Shown: positions 1 through 5,971 of the stretch, piece after piece
Layout of the letters: every line of letters starts with the position of its first letter
Position numbering within the stretch: the first letter of the stretch is position 1
Source of the DNA: Patescibacteria group bacterium
GTDB lineage: Bacteria > Patescibacteria > UBA1384 > XYA2-FULL-43-10 > 1-14-0-10-43-13
DNA length: 5,971 nucleotides
Reading direction: 5' to 3'
NCBI GenBank assembly: GCA_023484645.1
Contig: JAMCZZ010000021.1
Span: 1 to 5,971 of the forward strand
Made by a program: the position numbers and the translations under genes
Notes under the pieces: generated by a model
The model's database searches: none
Seen by the model: the letters and a program-made list of their open reading frames with translations, nothing else
Told to the model about the DNA's origin: nothing

Positions 1-1
1 T

Positions 2-739
2 CCAGTTGGAGCTATACAGTCTGATCGTAATCCTGTCATGCCTTGGTTCTGTGGTGGAGCAATCATGCTAGTCTCGACCTTTCTCGCTCTAATTCTCATG
101 AAGGAAGAGTATTTTGTTCGAAAGAAATATTCTTTCAGAAAAAAGTTTGAGGAAATGGTTGAGACAGTTAGATCGAGCGTCAGGTATGCTTCTGGCCACG
201 ATGCTGTGCGGTTCATTTTGATTCTGGGGATCATCCAATACTTCGCGATACAAGCGCCGAATATGCAGTGGCAGCCTTTGTATGTCGGCTTTACTGGCAA
301 TAAGGCTTCTCTTGGATTGGTATGGGCGGGTATAGCTTTATCTGTAGCATTCGGCGGACTTCTATCTGGCCGTTTTCTCGCAAAGTGTGGTCATGAGAAA
401 AAAGCCCTTGCTTTTTCACAAATTGCGATTGGACTGGGAATTATTTTGGCAGGTGCTTTTAAATTTTTTCCGATCTCAATCACAATCTTTCTTCTACATG
501 AGGTTGCAAGAGGACTGTTTAAGCCTCTTCATGATGTCTATCTGAACGACAATATTCCCTCCAAGGAACGAGCAACAATTATTTCTTGCGGCTCGATCTT
601 TCGCCATCTTGGCGGAATCGTAGGCCTCCTTGTGAGCGGATTAGTCGTGATTAGAACATCAATTCCTTTTACCTGGATTGCTTCAGGTTTGGTGCTGGTT
701 ATCGGCACCATAATAATCGCCAAGAATGGCAAAGAGTAA
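2..739 (+). CDS. MFS transporter, C-terminal half (5' end outside window)
   Basis: Integral membrane protein of the major facilitator superfamily, expected to move a small solute or drug across the cytoplasmic membrane; the substrate cannot be read from the sequence. The frame is open from base 2, so the gene starts upstream. The ATG at 38 falls inside a membrane helix and is not a credible start. The visible 245 residues fit TM6 (about 15-33), a long basic central cytoplasmic loop (34-68), then TM7 (70-86), TM8 (102-126), TM9 (133-156), TM10 (157-176), TM11 (191-217) and TM12 (222-240), with a short GKE tail. The RATIIS...GGIVGLLVSG stretch before and within TM11 is typical of MFS C-terminal halves. 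TAA is at 737-739, with a strong terminator just after, so the gene is probably transcribed separately from trpS. The family call is firm from topology; the subfamily is unknown. Confidence 0.85.
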   Translation, partial: PVGAIQSDRNPVMPWFCGGAIMLVSTFLALILMKEEYFVRKKYSFRKKFEEMVETVRSSVRYASGHDAVRFILILGIIQYFAIQAPNMQWQPLYVGFTGNKASLGLVWAGIALSVAFGGLLSGRFLAKCGHEKKALAFSQIAIGLGIILAGAFKFFPISITIFLLHEVARGLFKPLHDVYLNDNIPSKERATIISCGSIFRHLGGIVGLLVSGLVVIRTSIPFTWIASGLVLVIGTIIIAKNGKE

Positions 740-749
740 AGACCCGATG

Positions 750-778
750 GTGGGCGGAAAACTTCCGTCCACTTTTTT
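750..778 (+). terminator. Rho-independent terminator of the MFS gene
   Basis: The stem GTGGGCGGAA (750-759) pairs with TTCCGTCCAC (763-772) over all ten positions, with one G-U wobble, around a 3-base AAC loop. Six T residues follow (773-778). It starts 11 bases after the MFS stop codon. This is a textbook intrinsic terminator and should shield the synthetase operon from most upstream transcription. Confidence 0.9.
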
Positions 779-780
779 AA

Positions 781-879
781 TCCTCTTTGTGCTCAATGAT
801 ACAGAATTAATGTATTATCTTAACTAGAATTGGTAATTGAATTAATCTTAATTTTCTGTATCATTGAGCACAAAGAGGA
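781..879. repeat. 99-bp inverted repeat with perfect 26-bp arms over the trpS start region
   Basis: The left arm (781-806, beginning TCCTCTTTGTGCTCAATGAT) and the right arm (854-879, ending ATCATTGAGCACAAAGAGGA) are exact reverse complements over 26 bp. They enclose a 47-base AT-rich middle (807-853). The right arm contains a candidate -10 box and all but the last base of the GAGGAG ribosome-binding sequence of trpS, so in RNA the left arm acts as an anti-Shine-Dalgarno strand. It begins 2 bases after the T-run of the MFS terminator. There is no T-run of its own and no obvious target-site duplication. It could be a regulatory hairpin, a protein operator or a MITE-like insertion; the sequence alone does not decide. 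Confidence 0.95.
837..864 (+). promoter_or_regulatory. Candidate sigma-70-type promoter for trpS-cysS-valS
   Basis: TTGAAT (837-842) and TATCAT (859-864) are separated by 16 bases and match the -35 and -10 consensus at 4 of 6 and 5 of 6 positions. Transcription would begin near 871, leaving a leader of about 14 bases with the ribosome-binding site but without the left arm of the inverted repeat. The -35 lies in the AT-rich middle and the -10 in the right arm. A weaker alternative -10, TATTAT at 813-818, lacks a good -35. The prediction is by eye in an AT-rich stretch. Confidence 0.4.
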
Positions 880-880
880 G
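875..880 (+). promoter_or_regulatory. Ribosome-binding site of trpS
   Basis: GAGGAG (875-880) lies 4 bases before the ATG at 885, a slightly tight but usable spacing. It selects ATG 885 over the in-frame TTG at 864, which lies inside the repeat arm with no ribosome-binding site placed for it. Five of its six bases are in the right arm of the inverted repeat, so a transcript carrying both arms would hide it. Confidence 0.8.
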
Positions 881-884
881 ATAT

Positions 885-1886
885 ATGCCAAAAGTAATAT
901 TAACAGGCGACCGACCGACTGGAAAACTTCATCTGGGCCATTACGTCGGTACTCTGAAAAATCGAGTTGAATATCAGGGCAAGTACGAACAGTACATAAT
1001 TATTGCCGATCTTCATACGCTGACAACGAAGAGTAAAAAAGAGGAGACAAAACAGCTACCGGAAAATATTCGGTCGCAAGTTTTGGATTATCTTTCAGTT
1101 GGAATTGACCCGACTAAGTCAACCATTTACCTTCAATCAAAAGTTGATGCAGTATATAAATTAAACCTACTCTTTTCGATGCTGATTACAAAAGAACGGC
1201 TTGAGAGAATTCCGACACTGAAAGATGTAATGCGCGATGCTCATATCACCAATCCAACCTTGGGCCTTTTGGGATATCCAGTTCTACAATCAGCTGATAT
1301 TTTAATGGTGAATGCTGATTTGGTGCCGGTTGGAAAAGATCAGGAATCCCATATTGAAATAACACGGGAGATTGCCAGAAAGTTCAATACTATTTATGGG
1401 AAAACATTTAACGAACCAGAGGCTTTAATCGGTGATGTGGGCACACTTCCAGGCATTGACGGCTCAGGGAAGATGAGTAAGTCTGCCGGAAACGCAATAT
1501 ACCTTAGTGATGATGAAGAAACGGTAAATAAAAAAGTTATGATAATGTATACGGATCCAAGTAGGGTCCACCCGACCGATCCAGGAAAAGTTGAGGGTAA
1601 TCCAGTATTTATTTATCATGATGCCTTTAATCCAGACAAAGCTGAAGTCGAGGACTTAAAAGCAAGATACAAAGAGGGCAAAGTTGGCGATGTTGAAGTA
1701 AAGCAAAAACTAGCAAAAGCGCTAAATCAGTTTTTAGATCCGATCAGAGAAAAACGACAAAAGTTCGAAAAGCAAGAGGGCTTAGTCGAAGAAATTATTA
1801 AATCAGGCACCGAAAAGGCATCAAAAAAAGCAGAAGAAATCTTAAAAAACGCCAAAACTTCGATGGGATTAAATTACTTTGAATAA
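885..1886 (+). CDS. trpS: Tryptophanyl-tRNA synthetase
   Basis: Class Ic cytosolic enzyme that attaches tryptophan to tRNA-Trp using ATP, acting as a homodimer in known family members. The 333-residue product is normal for bacterial TrpRS. The N-terminal [17 protein letters not shown] holds the HIGH-type motif at 16-19 (HLGH). [10 protein letters not shown] (131-140) contains D138, which aligns with the tryptophan-indole-binding Asp of Bacillus TrpRS, and the GxDQ motif is at 150-153. KMSKS is at 196-200, within GKMSKSAGN, followed by the [14 protein letters not shown] segment and a helical anticodon-binding C-terminus rich in Lys and Glu. Start choice rests on GAGGAG just upstream. It heads the three-synthetase cluster: cysS begins one base after its TAA. 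No T-box leader is visible; the inverted repeat over its start is the only candidate control element. Everything needed for activity is present. Confidence 0.97.
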   Translation: MPKVILTGDRPTGKLHLGHYVGTLKNRVEYQGKYEQYIIIADLHTLTTKSKKEETKQLPENIRSQVLDYLSVGIDPTKSTIYLQSKVDAVYKLNLLFSMLITKERLERIPTLKDVMRDAHITNPTLGLLGYPVLQSADILMVNADLVPVGKDQESHIEITREIARKFNTIYGKTFNEPEALIGDVGTLPGIDGSGKMSKSAGNAIYLSDDEETVNKKVMIMYTDPSRVHPTDPGKVEGNPVFIYHDAFNPDKAEVEDLKARYKEGKVGDVEVKQKLAKALNQFLDPIREKRQKFEKQEGLVEEIIKSGTEKASKKAEEILKNAKTSMGLNYFE

Positions 1887-1887
1887 T

Positions 1888-3336
1888 ATGGAAATTAAGC
1901 TAACAAATACACTAACTCGCAAAAAAGAAATATTTGCACCAATTAAGGAGAACGAGGTTGGTATTTATACCTGTGGCCCAACTGTCTACAACTATGCTCA
2001 TATTGGGAATTTAAGAGCTTATGTTTTTGCCGATATCCTTAAAAGAGCGCTCAAGTTTAATGGATATGAAGTTAAACAGATTATCAATATTACAGATGTA
2101 GGCCATCTTACCAGCGATGAAGATTTTGGCGAAGACAAACTGGAAAAGGGTGCGGAGAGAGAAAAAAAGAGTGTTTGGGAAGTTGCTGAATTTTACACAA
2201 AAGCATTTTTTCTTGATCTTGAAAAGTTAAATATTCTTCCGGCCCAAAATTATCCAAAGGCAACTGATCATATCAAAGAAATGATCGATTTTATAAAAGT
2301 TTTAGACGGAAAGGGTTATACATATCTAGCTGGCGGCAACGTTTATTTCGATACTTCAAAGCTTAAGGACTACGGAAAAATGGCAGAATTAAAACTTGCG
2401 CCAGAAGAACTAAAATCTAGAATTGAAATAGATCCCAACAAAAAGAGTCCATTTGATTTCGTCCTCTGGTTTACAAAATATAAATATAAAAGTCATGTTA
2501 TGGAGTGGGATTCTCCATGGGGCAAAGGATTTCCAGGCTGGCATATCGAGTGTTCTGCTATGGCAACAAAATACTTTGGCAAGCATTTCGACATTCACAC
2601 AGGCGGTATTGACCATATCCCGGTTCATCATACCAATGAGATAGCTCAGAGCGAAGCCGCTTTTGGTCACAAGTGGGTAAATTATTGGCTTCACAATAAT
2701 TTTTTGGTTTTAAAAGATAGTGATAAGATGTCTAAATCATCAGGTCAGTTTTTAAGACTCCAAACCTTGATTGATGAAGGTTTTGATCCTCTTGACTACC
2801 GCTATTATTTATTGGGCGGACATTATAGGGCAGCTATGACCTTCAGCACTGAGGCTTTGCAGGGAGCAAGGAACTCTTTAAAAAGAATACGGGAGAAAAT
2901 GACGGAGTTGCGGAAACGACGTCATCCTGAACTTGATTCAGGATCTATTTCTAGAGATTCCGGATCTCAAGCCACAGTTCGAAATGATATTACGGATAAT
3001 ATGAAAAAGTATGAATCTGAATTTCAAGGTGCGATAAATGACGATCTCAATACTTCTGTGGCTCTATCTGTAATGTGGAAGACGCTCGATGCGGAAGACC
3101 TAAATCCAGCAGAAAAAATTGAACTTATGAAAAAGTATGATAAAGTTTTAGGCCTAGATTTACTAGAAGTTGAGAAGATTGATATCCCCAAGGAAGTCGT
3201 CGAATTAGTAGAGAAAAGGTTGAAAGCTAGAAATGAGAAGAACTGGTCTGAATCTGACCGACTCCGTGAAGAGATATCTGCAAAAGGGTATGAGATTCTG
3301 GACACAAAAGAAGGTTTTGAAATCAAAAAGAAGTAA
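1888..3336 (+). CDS. cysS: Cysteinyl-tRNA synthetase with an in-frame palindromic insertion
   Basis: Class Ia zinc enzyme that charges tRNA-Cys with cysteine in the cytoplasm. The product from ATG 1888 is 482 residues. Landmarks in order: YTCGPTVYNYAHIGN with zinc ligand C29 and the HIGH variant HIGN (38-41, common in CysRS); TDVGHLTSDEDFGEDK (69-84); GWHIECSAM with ligand C222; VHHTNEIAQ with ligands H247 and E251; KMSKS at 280-284; then a DALR-type helical tRNA-binding domain containing INDDLNTSVALSVMW. Residues 345-368 are a foreign-looking segment (RHPELDSGS...RDSGS) encoded by a palindromic repeat. They lie in the variable linker between the KMSKS half and the helical domain; without them the protein would be 458 residues, near the family norm. 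The ATG is one base after the trpS stop, with no clear Shine-Dalgarno, which suggests translational coupling. TTG 1879 is possible but less likely. All catalytic landmarks are intact. Confidence 0.97.
   Translation: MEIKLTNTLTRKKEIFAPIKENEVGIYTCGPTVYNYAHIGNLRAYVFADILKRALKFNGYEVKQIINITDVGHLTSDEDFGEDKLEKGAEREKKSVWEVAEFYTKAFFLDLEKLNILPAQNYPKATDHIKEMIDFIKVLDGKGYTYLAGGNVYFDTSKLKDYGKMAELKLAPEELKSRIEIDPNKKSPFDFVLWFTKYKYKSHVMEWDSPWGKGFPGWHIECSAMATKYFGKHFDIHTGGIDHIPVHHTNEIAQSEAAFGHKWVNYWLHNNFLVLKDSDKMSKSSGQFLRLQTLIDEGFDPLDYRYYLLGGHYRAAMTFSTEALQGARNSLKRIREKMTELRKRRHPELDSGSISRDSGSQATVRNDITDNMKKYESEFQGAINDDLNTSVALSVMWKTLDAEDLNPAEKIELMKKYDKVLGLDLLEVEKIDIPKEVVELVEKRLKARNEKNWSESDRLREEISAKGYEILDTKEGFEIKKK
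2920..2991. repeat. Palindromic repeat inserted in frame within cysS
   Basis: This 72-base segment can fold into a two-part hairpin. The outer stem, 2921-2933 with 2976-2988, has 11 of 13 pairs including 2 wobbles. The inner stem, 2935-2946 with 2955-2966, has 11 of 12 pairs including 2 wobbles, around an 8-base loop. Its start, GTCATCCTGAACTTGATTCA, and its translation, RHPELDSGS then RDSGS, resemble the dispersed palindromic elements that encode RHPELVSGS-like peptides in several bacterial groups (recalled, not searched). It is exactly 24 codons with no stop and sits in a variable linker, so the enzyme should tolerate it. Arm mismatches suggest it is not brand new. The exact ends are uncertain by a few bases. 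Confidence 0.85.
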
Positions 3337-3339
3337 GGA
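3335..3339 (+). promoter_or_regulatory. Ribosome-binding site of valS overlapping the cysS stop
   Basis: AAGGA (3335-3339) shares two bases with the cysS TAA stop codon (3334-3336) and lies 7 bases before ATG 3347. This spacing fixes the valS start and implies that ribosomes finishing cysS reach the valS initiation site directly. Confidence 0.75.
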
Positions 3340-3346
3340 AAAAAAC

Positions 3347-5581
3347 ATGACCAAGATAATCCCTAAGGCTTATGAGCCGGAAAAATTTGAAGACTCGATC
3401 TACCAAGACTGGGAAAAGTCGGGGTATTTTAAGCCTGAAATAAATCCGGAAGGCAAGCCTTTTACTATTATTATGCCGCCCCCAAATGCGAACGGCTCTC
3501 TCCACATTGGCCATGCAGTTTTTATTTCCCTTGAAGATCTAATGATTCGGCATGCAAGACTTTTAGGTAAAAAGGCCTTATGGTTGCCTGGAGCAGACCA
3601 TGCAGGTTTTGAAACTCAAGTTGTTTTTGAAAAAAAGCTTGAAAAGGAAGGAAAAAGCCGTTTTAAAATTGAAAGAGAAAAACTCTATCAGATGATGTAC
3701 GATTTTACCCAAGAAAATAAAAAAGTGATGGAAAACCAGCTTAGAAAATTGGGCGCAAGCTGCGACTGGGACAGAGAAAAATTTACTCTTAATGAAGATA
3801 TTAAAAAGATCGTTTACAGAACATTCAAGAAACTATATGAAGACGGGTTGGCATATCGTTCTTTTCGTTCGATTAATTGGTGCACAAAACATCAAACTTC
3901 TCTATCTGACCTGGAAGTTAAGTACGAAGAACGAAAAGATCCTCTTTACTATATAAAATATGAATTAGTGAATAAAAAAGAGAAGTATCTTATACTGGCA
4001 ACCGTTCGGCCAGAAACGTTGTTTGGTGATGTTGCGGTTGCGGTCAATTCGAAAGATAAACGATATAAGGATCTTGTTGGACAGAAAGTAAAATTGCCTT
4101 TGACTGATCAGGAAATTCCCATTATCATCGATGATCATGTTGATCCAAAATTTGGAACAGGGGTAGTAAAAATAACTCCCGCTCATGATCCGAATGATTT
4201 TGAAATTGGTTTAAGGCATGATCTTGAAGTTGTGGAAGTGATCGATAAATATGGCAAAATGAATGAGAAAACTGGTCCCTATAATGGACTAAAAATTGTG
4301 GAAGCGCGCGCTATGGTAGTAGAAGATCTGAAGAAAAAAGATTTGATTGAGAAAATCGATGAGGACTATACACATACTGTTGGTGTTTGTTACAAATGCA
4401 GTACTGTAATCGAACCGAGAGTTCTTCCTCAGTGGTTTATTGCAATAAATAAAAAAGGTAAAAAATCAGGAAAAAATCTGGCAGCGGATGCGATAAAAGC
4501 GGTTAAGGATCATAAGACAGAATTTGTCACTGAAAAGTTCGAAAAGATATTCAATCACTGGATGAAAAATATTCGTGATTGGAATATTTCTCGTCAGATT
4601 GTTTGGGGAATTCAATTGCCTGTTTGGTATTGTCAAAATTGCAATGAAGTTGTTGTCACAGAGGGCGAAAAACCATCAGTTTGTCCTGGATGTAAAGATA
4701 AGAACATAATTCAAGATATAGATGTCTTTGACACTTGGTTTTCTTCAGGCCAATGGCCTTTTGCAACACTGCAGACTACTGGAGTAAAAGATGATTTTGA
4801 AACTTTTTATCCAACTTCTGTTATGGAAACTGGATGGGATATTCTATTCTTCTGGGTAGCAAGGATGATAATGCTAGGACTATACGAGACAGAGGAAGTT
4901 CCATTCAAGAAAGTCTATATGCACGGGCTGGTTAGGGATAAAGATAGAGCGAAGATGAGTAAATCGAAAGGCAACGTTATCAATCCTTTAGGTGTCGCAG
5001 AGCTGTACGGTACTGATGCGGTTCGTATGTCTCTAATATTTGGCACTTCTGCTGGTAACGATGCAATCATCTCTGAAGAAAAAATTCGAGGCATGAGAAA
5101 TTTTGTAAATAAGATCTGGAATGCATCCCGTTTTGTAATGCTTCGGGTGTCGGAGGGCAATATCCAAACCGGGGAGCTCGGTGAAGCAATAATAGATAAT
5201 TTAAATGTAAACGAGAAGATATTGCCCTCCGCTGATAAGAATATATTAAAAAAACACGAGGTTATTAAAAAATCAGTTTCTAAAAAATTGGATGAGTTTA
5301 TGTTCTCACAAGCTGCTGAAGAAATTTACGAATTCTTCTGGCACGAATTTTGTGATGTTTATATCGAGGCTGCTAAGGGGCAGCTTAATCCAGAAATGGA
5401 CCACGGACAAAACGAACCACGAAAAGAAAATACTAAAAAAATATTGATAGAAATATTGTCAGAAACGCTTATCATGCTTCATCCATTTGTGCCGTTTGTC
5501 ACAGAAGCAGTCTGGCAAGAGCTTAGAAAACTTTATCCAAATCTTTCAAAGTCTATAATGATCGCTCGCTGGCCTAAGTAG
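3347..5581 (+). CDS. valS: Valyl-tRNA synthetase, short form without C-terminal arm
   Basis: Class Ia enzyme that charges tRNA-Val and removes mischarged threonine through an inserted editing domain. The product is 744 residues. Visible in order: PPPNANGSLHIGHA with HIGH at 53-56; NWCTKHQTSLSDLEV (177-191), typical of ValRS; the CP1 editing domain from about 190 to 345, with ATVRPETLFGD (218-228) and PAHDPNDFE (278-286); cysteine pairs C348/C351, C429/C432 and C446/C449, likely zinc-binding; FDTWFSSGQWPF (461-472); METGWDILFFWVARM (493-507); KMSKSKGN (536-543); and an anticodon-binding helical domain ending LHPFVPFVTEAVW...IARWPK. The protein stops where the anticodon domain ends, lacking the coiled-coil tRNA arm of typical bacterial ValRS (about 880-950 residues). 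AAGGA 7 bases upstream supports the start. It is the last gene of the cluster. The linker around 602-628 is bounded by a perfect DNA inverted repeat. Confidence 0.97.
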   Translation: MTKIIPKAYEPEKFEDSIYQDWEKSGYFKPEINPEGKPFTIIMPPPNANGSLHIGHAVFISLEDLMIRHARLLGKKALWLPGADHAGFETQVVFEKKLEKEGKSRFKIEREKLYQMMYDFTQENKKVMENQLRKLGASCDWDREKFTLNEDIKKIVYRTFKKLYEDGLAYRSFRSINWCTKHQTSLSDLEVKYEERKDPLYYIKYELVNKKEKYLILATVRPETLFGDVAVAVNSKDKRYKDLVGQKVKLPLTDQEIPIIIDDHVDPKFGTGVVKITPAHDPNDFEIGLRHDLEVVEVIDKYGKMNEKTGPYNGLKIVEARAMVVEDLKKKDLIEKIDEDYTHTVGVCYKCSTVIEPRVLPQWFIAINKKGKKSGKNLAADAIKAVKDHKTEFVTEKFEKIFNHWMKNIRDWNISRQIVWGIQLPVWYCQNCNEVVVTEGEKPSVCPGCKDKNIIQDIDVFDTWFSSGQWPFATLQTTGVKDDFETFYPTSVMETGWDILFFWVARMIMLGLYETEEVPFKKVYMHGLVRDKDRAKMSKSKGNVINPLGVAELYGTDAVRMSLIFGTSAGNDAIISEEKIRGMRNFVNKIWNASRFVMLRVSEGNIQTGELGEAIIDNLNVNEKILPSADKNILKKHEVIKKSVSKKLDEFMFSQAAEEIYEFFWHEFCDVYIEAAKGQLNPEMDHGQNEPRKENTKKILIEILSETLIMLHPFVPFVTEAVWQELRKLYPNLSKSIMIARWPK
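5151..5231. repeat. 81-bp segment in valS bounded by perfect 14-bp inverted repeats
   Basis: CGGAGGGCAATATC (5151-5164) and GATATTGCCCTCCG (5218-5231) are exact reverse complements enclosing 53 bases. A small inner hairpin, ACCG...CGGT, lies at 5168-5182. The segment length equals 27 codons and covers about residues 602-628, between the NKIWNASRFV helix and the SADKNIL helix of the anticodon domain. Compared with remembered E. coli ValRS, this linker is roughly ten residues longer. It may be a palindromic insertion or a hairpin that arose within the gene. Confidence 0.8.
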
Positions 5582-5589
5582 ATCTACTT
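5576..5589. repeat. 14-bp perfect palindrome spanning two convergent stop codons
   Basis: AAGTAGATCTACTT is its own reverse complement. It contains the valS TAG (5579-5581) and, on the other strand, the TAG of the RNHCP gene (5584-5586). The last three codons of the two genes are therefore laid out symmetrically. It has no loop and no T-run, so it is not a convincing terminator. Confidence 0.85.
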
Positions 5590-5971
5590 CTTCCCGAAGA
5601 GTTGCTTATCTGCTTCCTTCTTGTCTTTTTCTGTTAGGATTTTAATATTATGCTCTTTTAGCTCATTGATTCTCTCCTTGTCTAAAGATTTCGACTTTGT
5701 AAAAATCTCTAATATTTTTTCATTATCATCATCGCCGGCAATGCGATTAATAGAAAATTTGTTGCATACTAGACACTGGTGAACCAGCATCAATTCGCCC
5801 TGATTTTTCTGGCCATATTTATCAACCCCCTCTGTTTTAAAAGTAAGGGCAAGCGGCTCCATCTTTCCTTGACATGACGAATTTCGATCGCCTGGTACTT
5901 CATCAACATGTTTTGACCAAAGGCAAAATGGGCAGTGGTTGCGATTTTTTATTCCTAAAAGTAATTTTTCT
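5584..5971 (-). CDS. RNHCP-domain zinc-binding protein (5' end outside window)
   Basis: The reading frame is open to the right edge, so the N-terminus is missing; ATG 5862 falls inside the domain and is not the start. The visible part is 128 residues. It opens with KNRNHCPFCLWSKHVD, then VPGDRNSSCQGKMEPL, and later HQCLVCNKFSINRIAGDD. These match the RNHCP domain: RNHCPxC, PGDR, a single Cys, and a second HxCxxC, consistent with binding of zinc by four or five Cys plus His. The last 40 or so residues are a charged Lys/Glu-rich helix. The biochemical role of RNHCP proteins is not established to my knowledge; a nucleic-acid or tRNA-related role would be a guess. It converges on valS with 2 bases between stops and no visible terminator, so transcripts of the two genes may overlap. 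Confidence 0.88.
   Translation of the reverse strand, partial: EKLLLGIKNRNHCPFCLWSKHVDEVPGDRNSSCQGKMEPLALTFKTEGVDKYGQKNQGELMLVHQCLVCNKFSINRIAGDDDNEKILEIFTKSKSLDKERINELKEHNIKILTEKDKKEADKQLFGKK

Noticed and set aside
740..884. T-box or Trp-responsive riboswitch upstream of trpS
   Set aside because: The gap is too short, has no recognisable T-box core sequence, and has no terminator/antiterminator pair belonging to trpS; the only terminator sits directly behind the MFS gene.
864..884. Upstream TTG start giving TrpRS seven extra residues
   Set aside because: It would translate the repeat arm and the ribosome-binding site itself; ATG 885 has GAGGAG in place and matches the usual TrpRS N-terminus.
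1879..1887. Upstream TTG start for cysS overlapping the trpS end
   Set aside because: ATG 1888 gives a normal CysRS N-terminus directly after the trpS stop; neither start has a clear ribosome-binding site, so the ATG is preferred.
2410..2694. Minus-strand open frame inside cysS
   Set aside because: It lies opposite conserved CysRS coding sequence and has no recognisable domain or ribosome-binding site; it is an antisense shadow.
3001..3140. Direct repeat ATGAAAAAGTATGA at 3001-3014 and 3127-3140 in cysS
   Set aside because: Both encode a common MKKY helix turn in an A-rich gene, with no further flanking similarity; probably chance codon convergence.
3233..3346. A 38-residue N-terminal extension of ValRS overlapping cysS
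   Set aside because: It is an out-of-frame reading of the cysS end; ATG 3347 has AAGGA 7 bases upstream and matches the normal ValRS start.

Overview
The window looks like part of a small bacterial genome, most likely Candidate Phyla Radiation (Patescibacteria). The clues are moderate-to-low G+C, three tightly packed aminoacyl-tRNA synthetase genes, short synthetase forms (ValRS of about 744 residues with no C-terminal arm), a CysRS of the 'TDVGHLTSDED.GEDK' type, and an RNHCP zinc protein. This assignment comes from recalled family resemblance and was not tested by a search. The genes use TAA and TAG stops and read through in the standard bacterial code.

Layout. Positions 2-739 (+) hold the C-terminal half of a major facilitator superfamily (MFS) transporter, cut by the window edge and followed 10 bases later by a strong intrinsic terminator (750-778). 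The 145-base gap before the next gene is almost filled by a 99-bp inverted repeat (781-879) with perfect 26-bp arms. Its right arm carries the likely -10 box and nearly all of the Shine-Dalgarno sequence of the next gene. Then come trpS (885-1886), cysS (1888-3336) and valS (3347-5581), all on +, spaced by 1 and 10 bases, so very probably one operon of three class I synthetases. On the minus strand, 5584 to the right edge is a 5'-truncated RNHCP-domain gene. It converges on valS with only 2 bases between the two stop codons.

Function. The operon charges tRNA-Trp, tRNA-Cys and tRNA-Val. All three enzymes keep their HIGH and KMSKS signatures, CysRS keeps its zinc ligands, and ValRS keeps its editing domain, so all should be active. 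The transporter and the RNHCP protein have no evident functional link to them.

Unusual content. There is no complete mobile system, CRISPR array or RNA gene. The noteworthy signal is repeated palindromic DNA in places that matter. One copy sits over the translation-start region of trpS. One 72-nt element is read in frame inside cysS, giving a RHPELDSGS...RDSGS peptide that matches a known dispersed-palindrome signature. One 81-nt segment inside valS is bounded by perfect 14-bp inverted repeats. The last two lie in variable linkers and are multiples of three.
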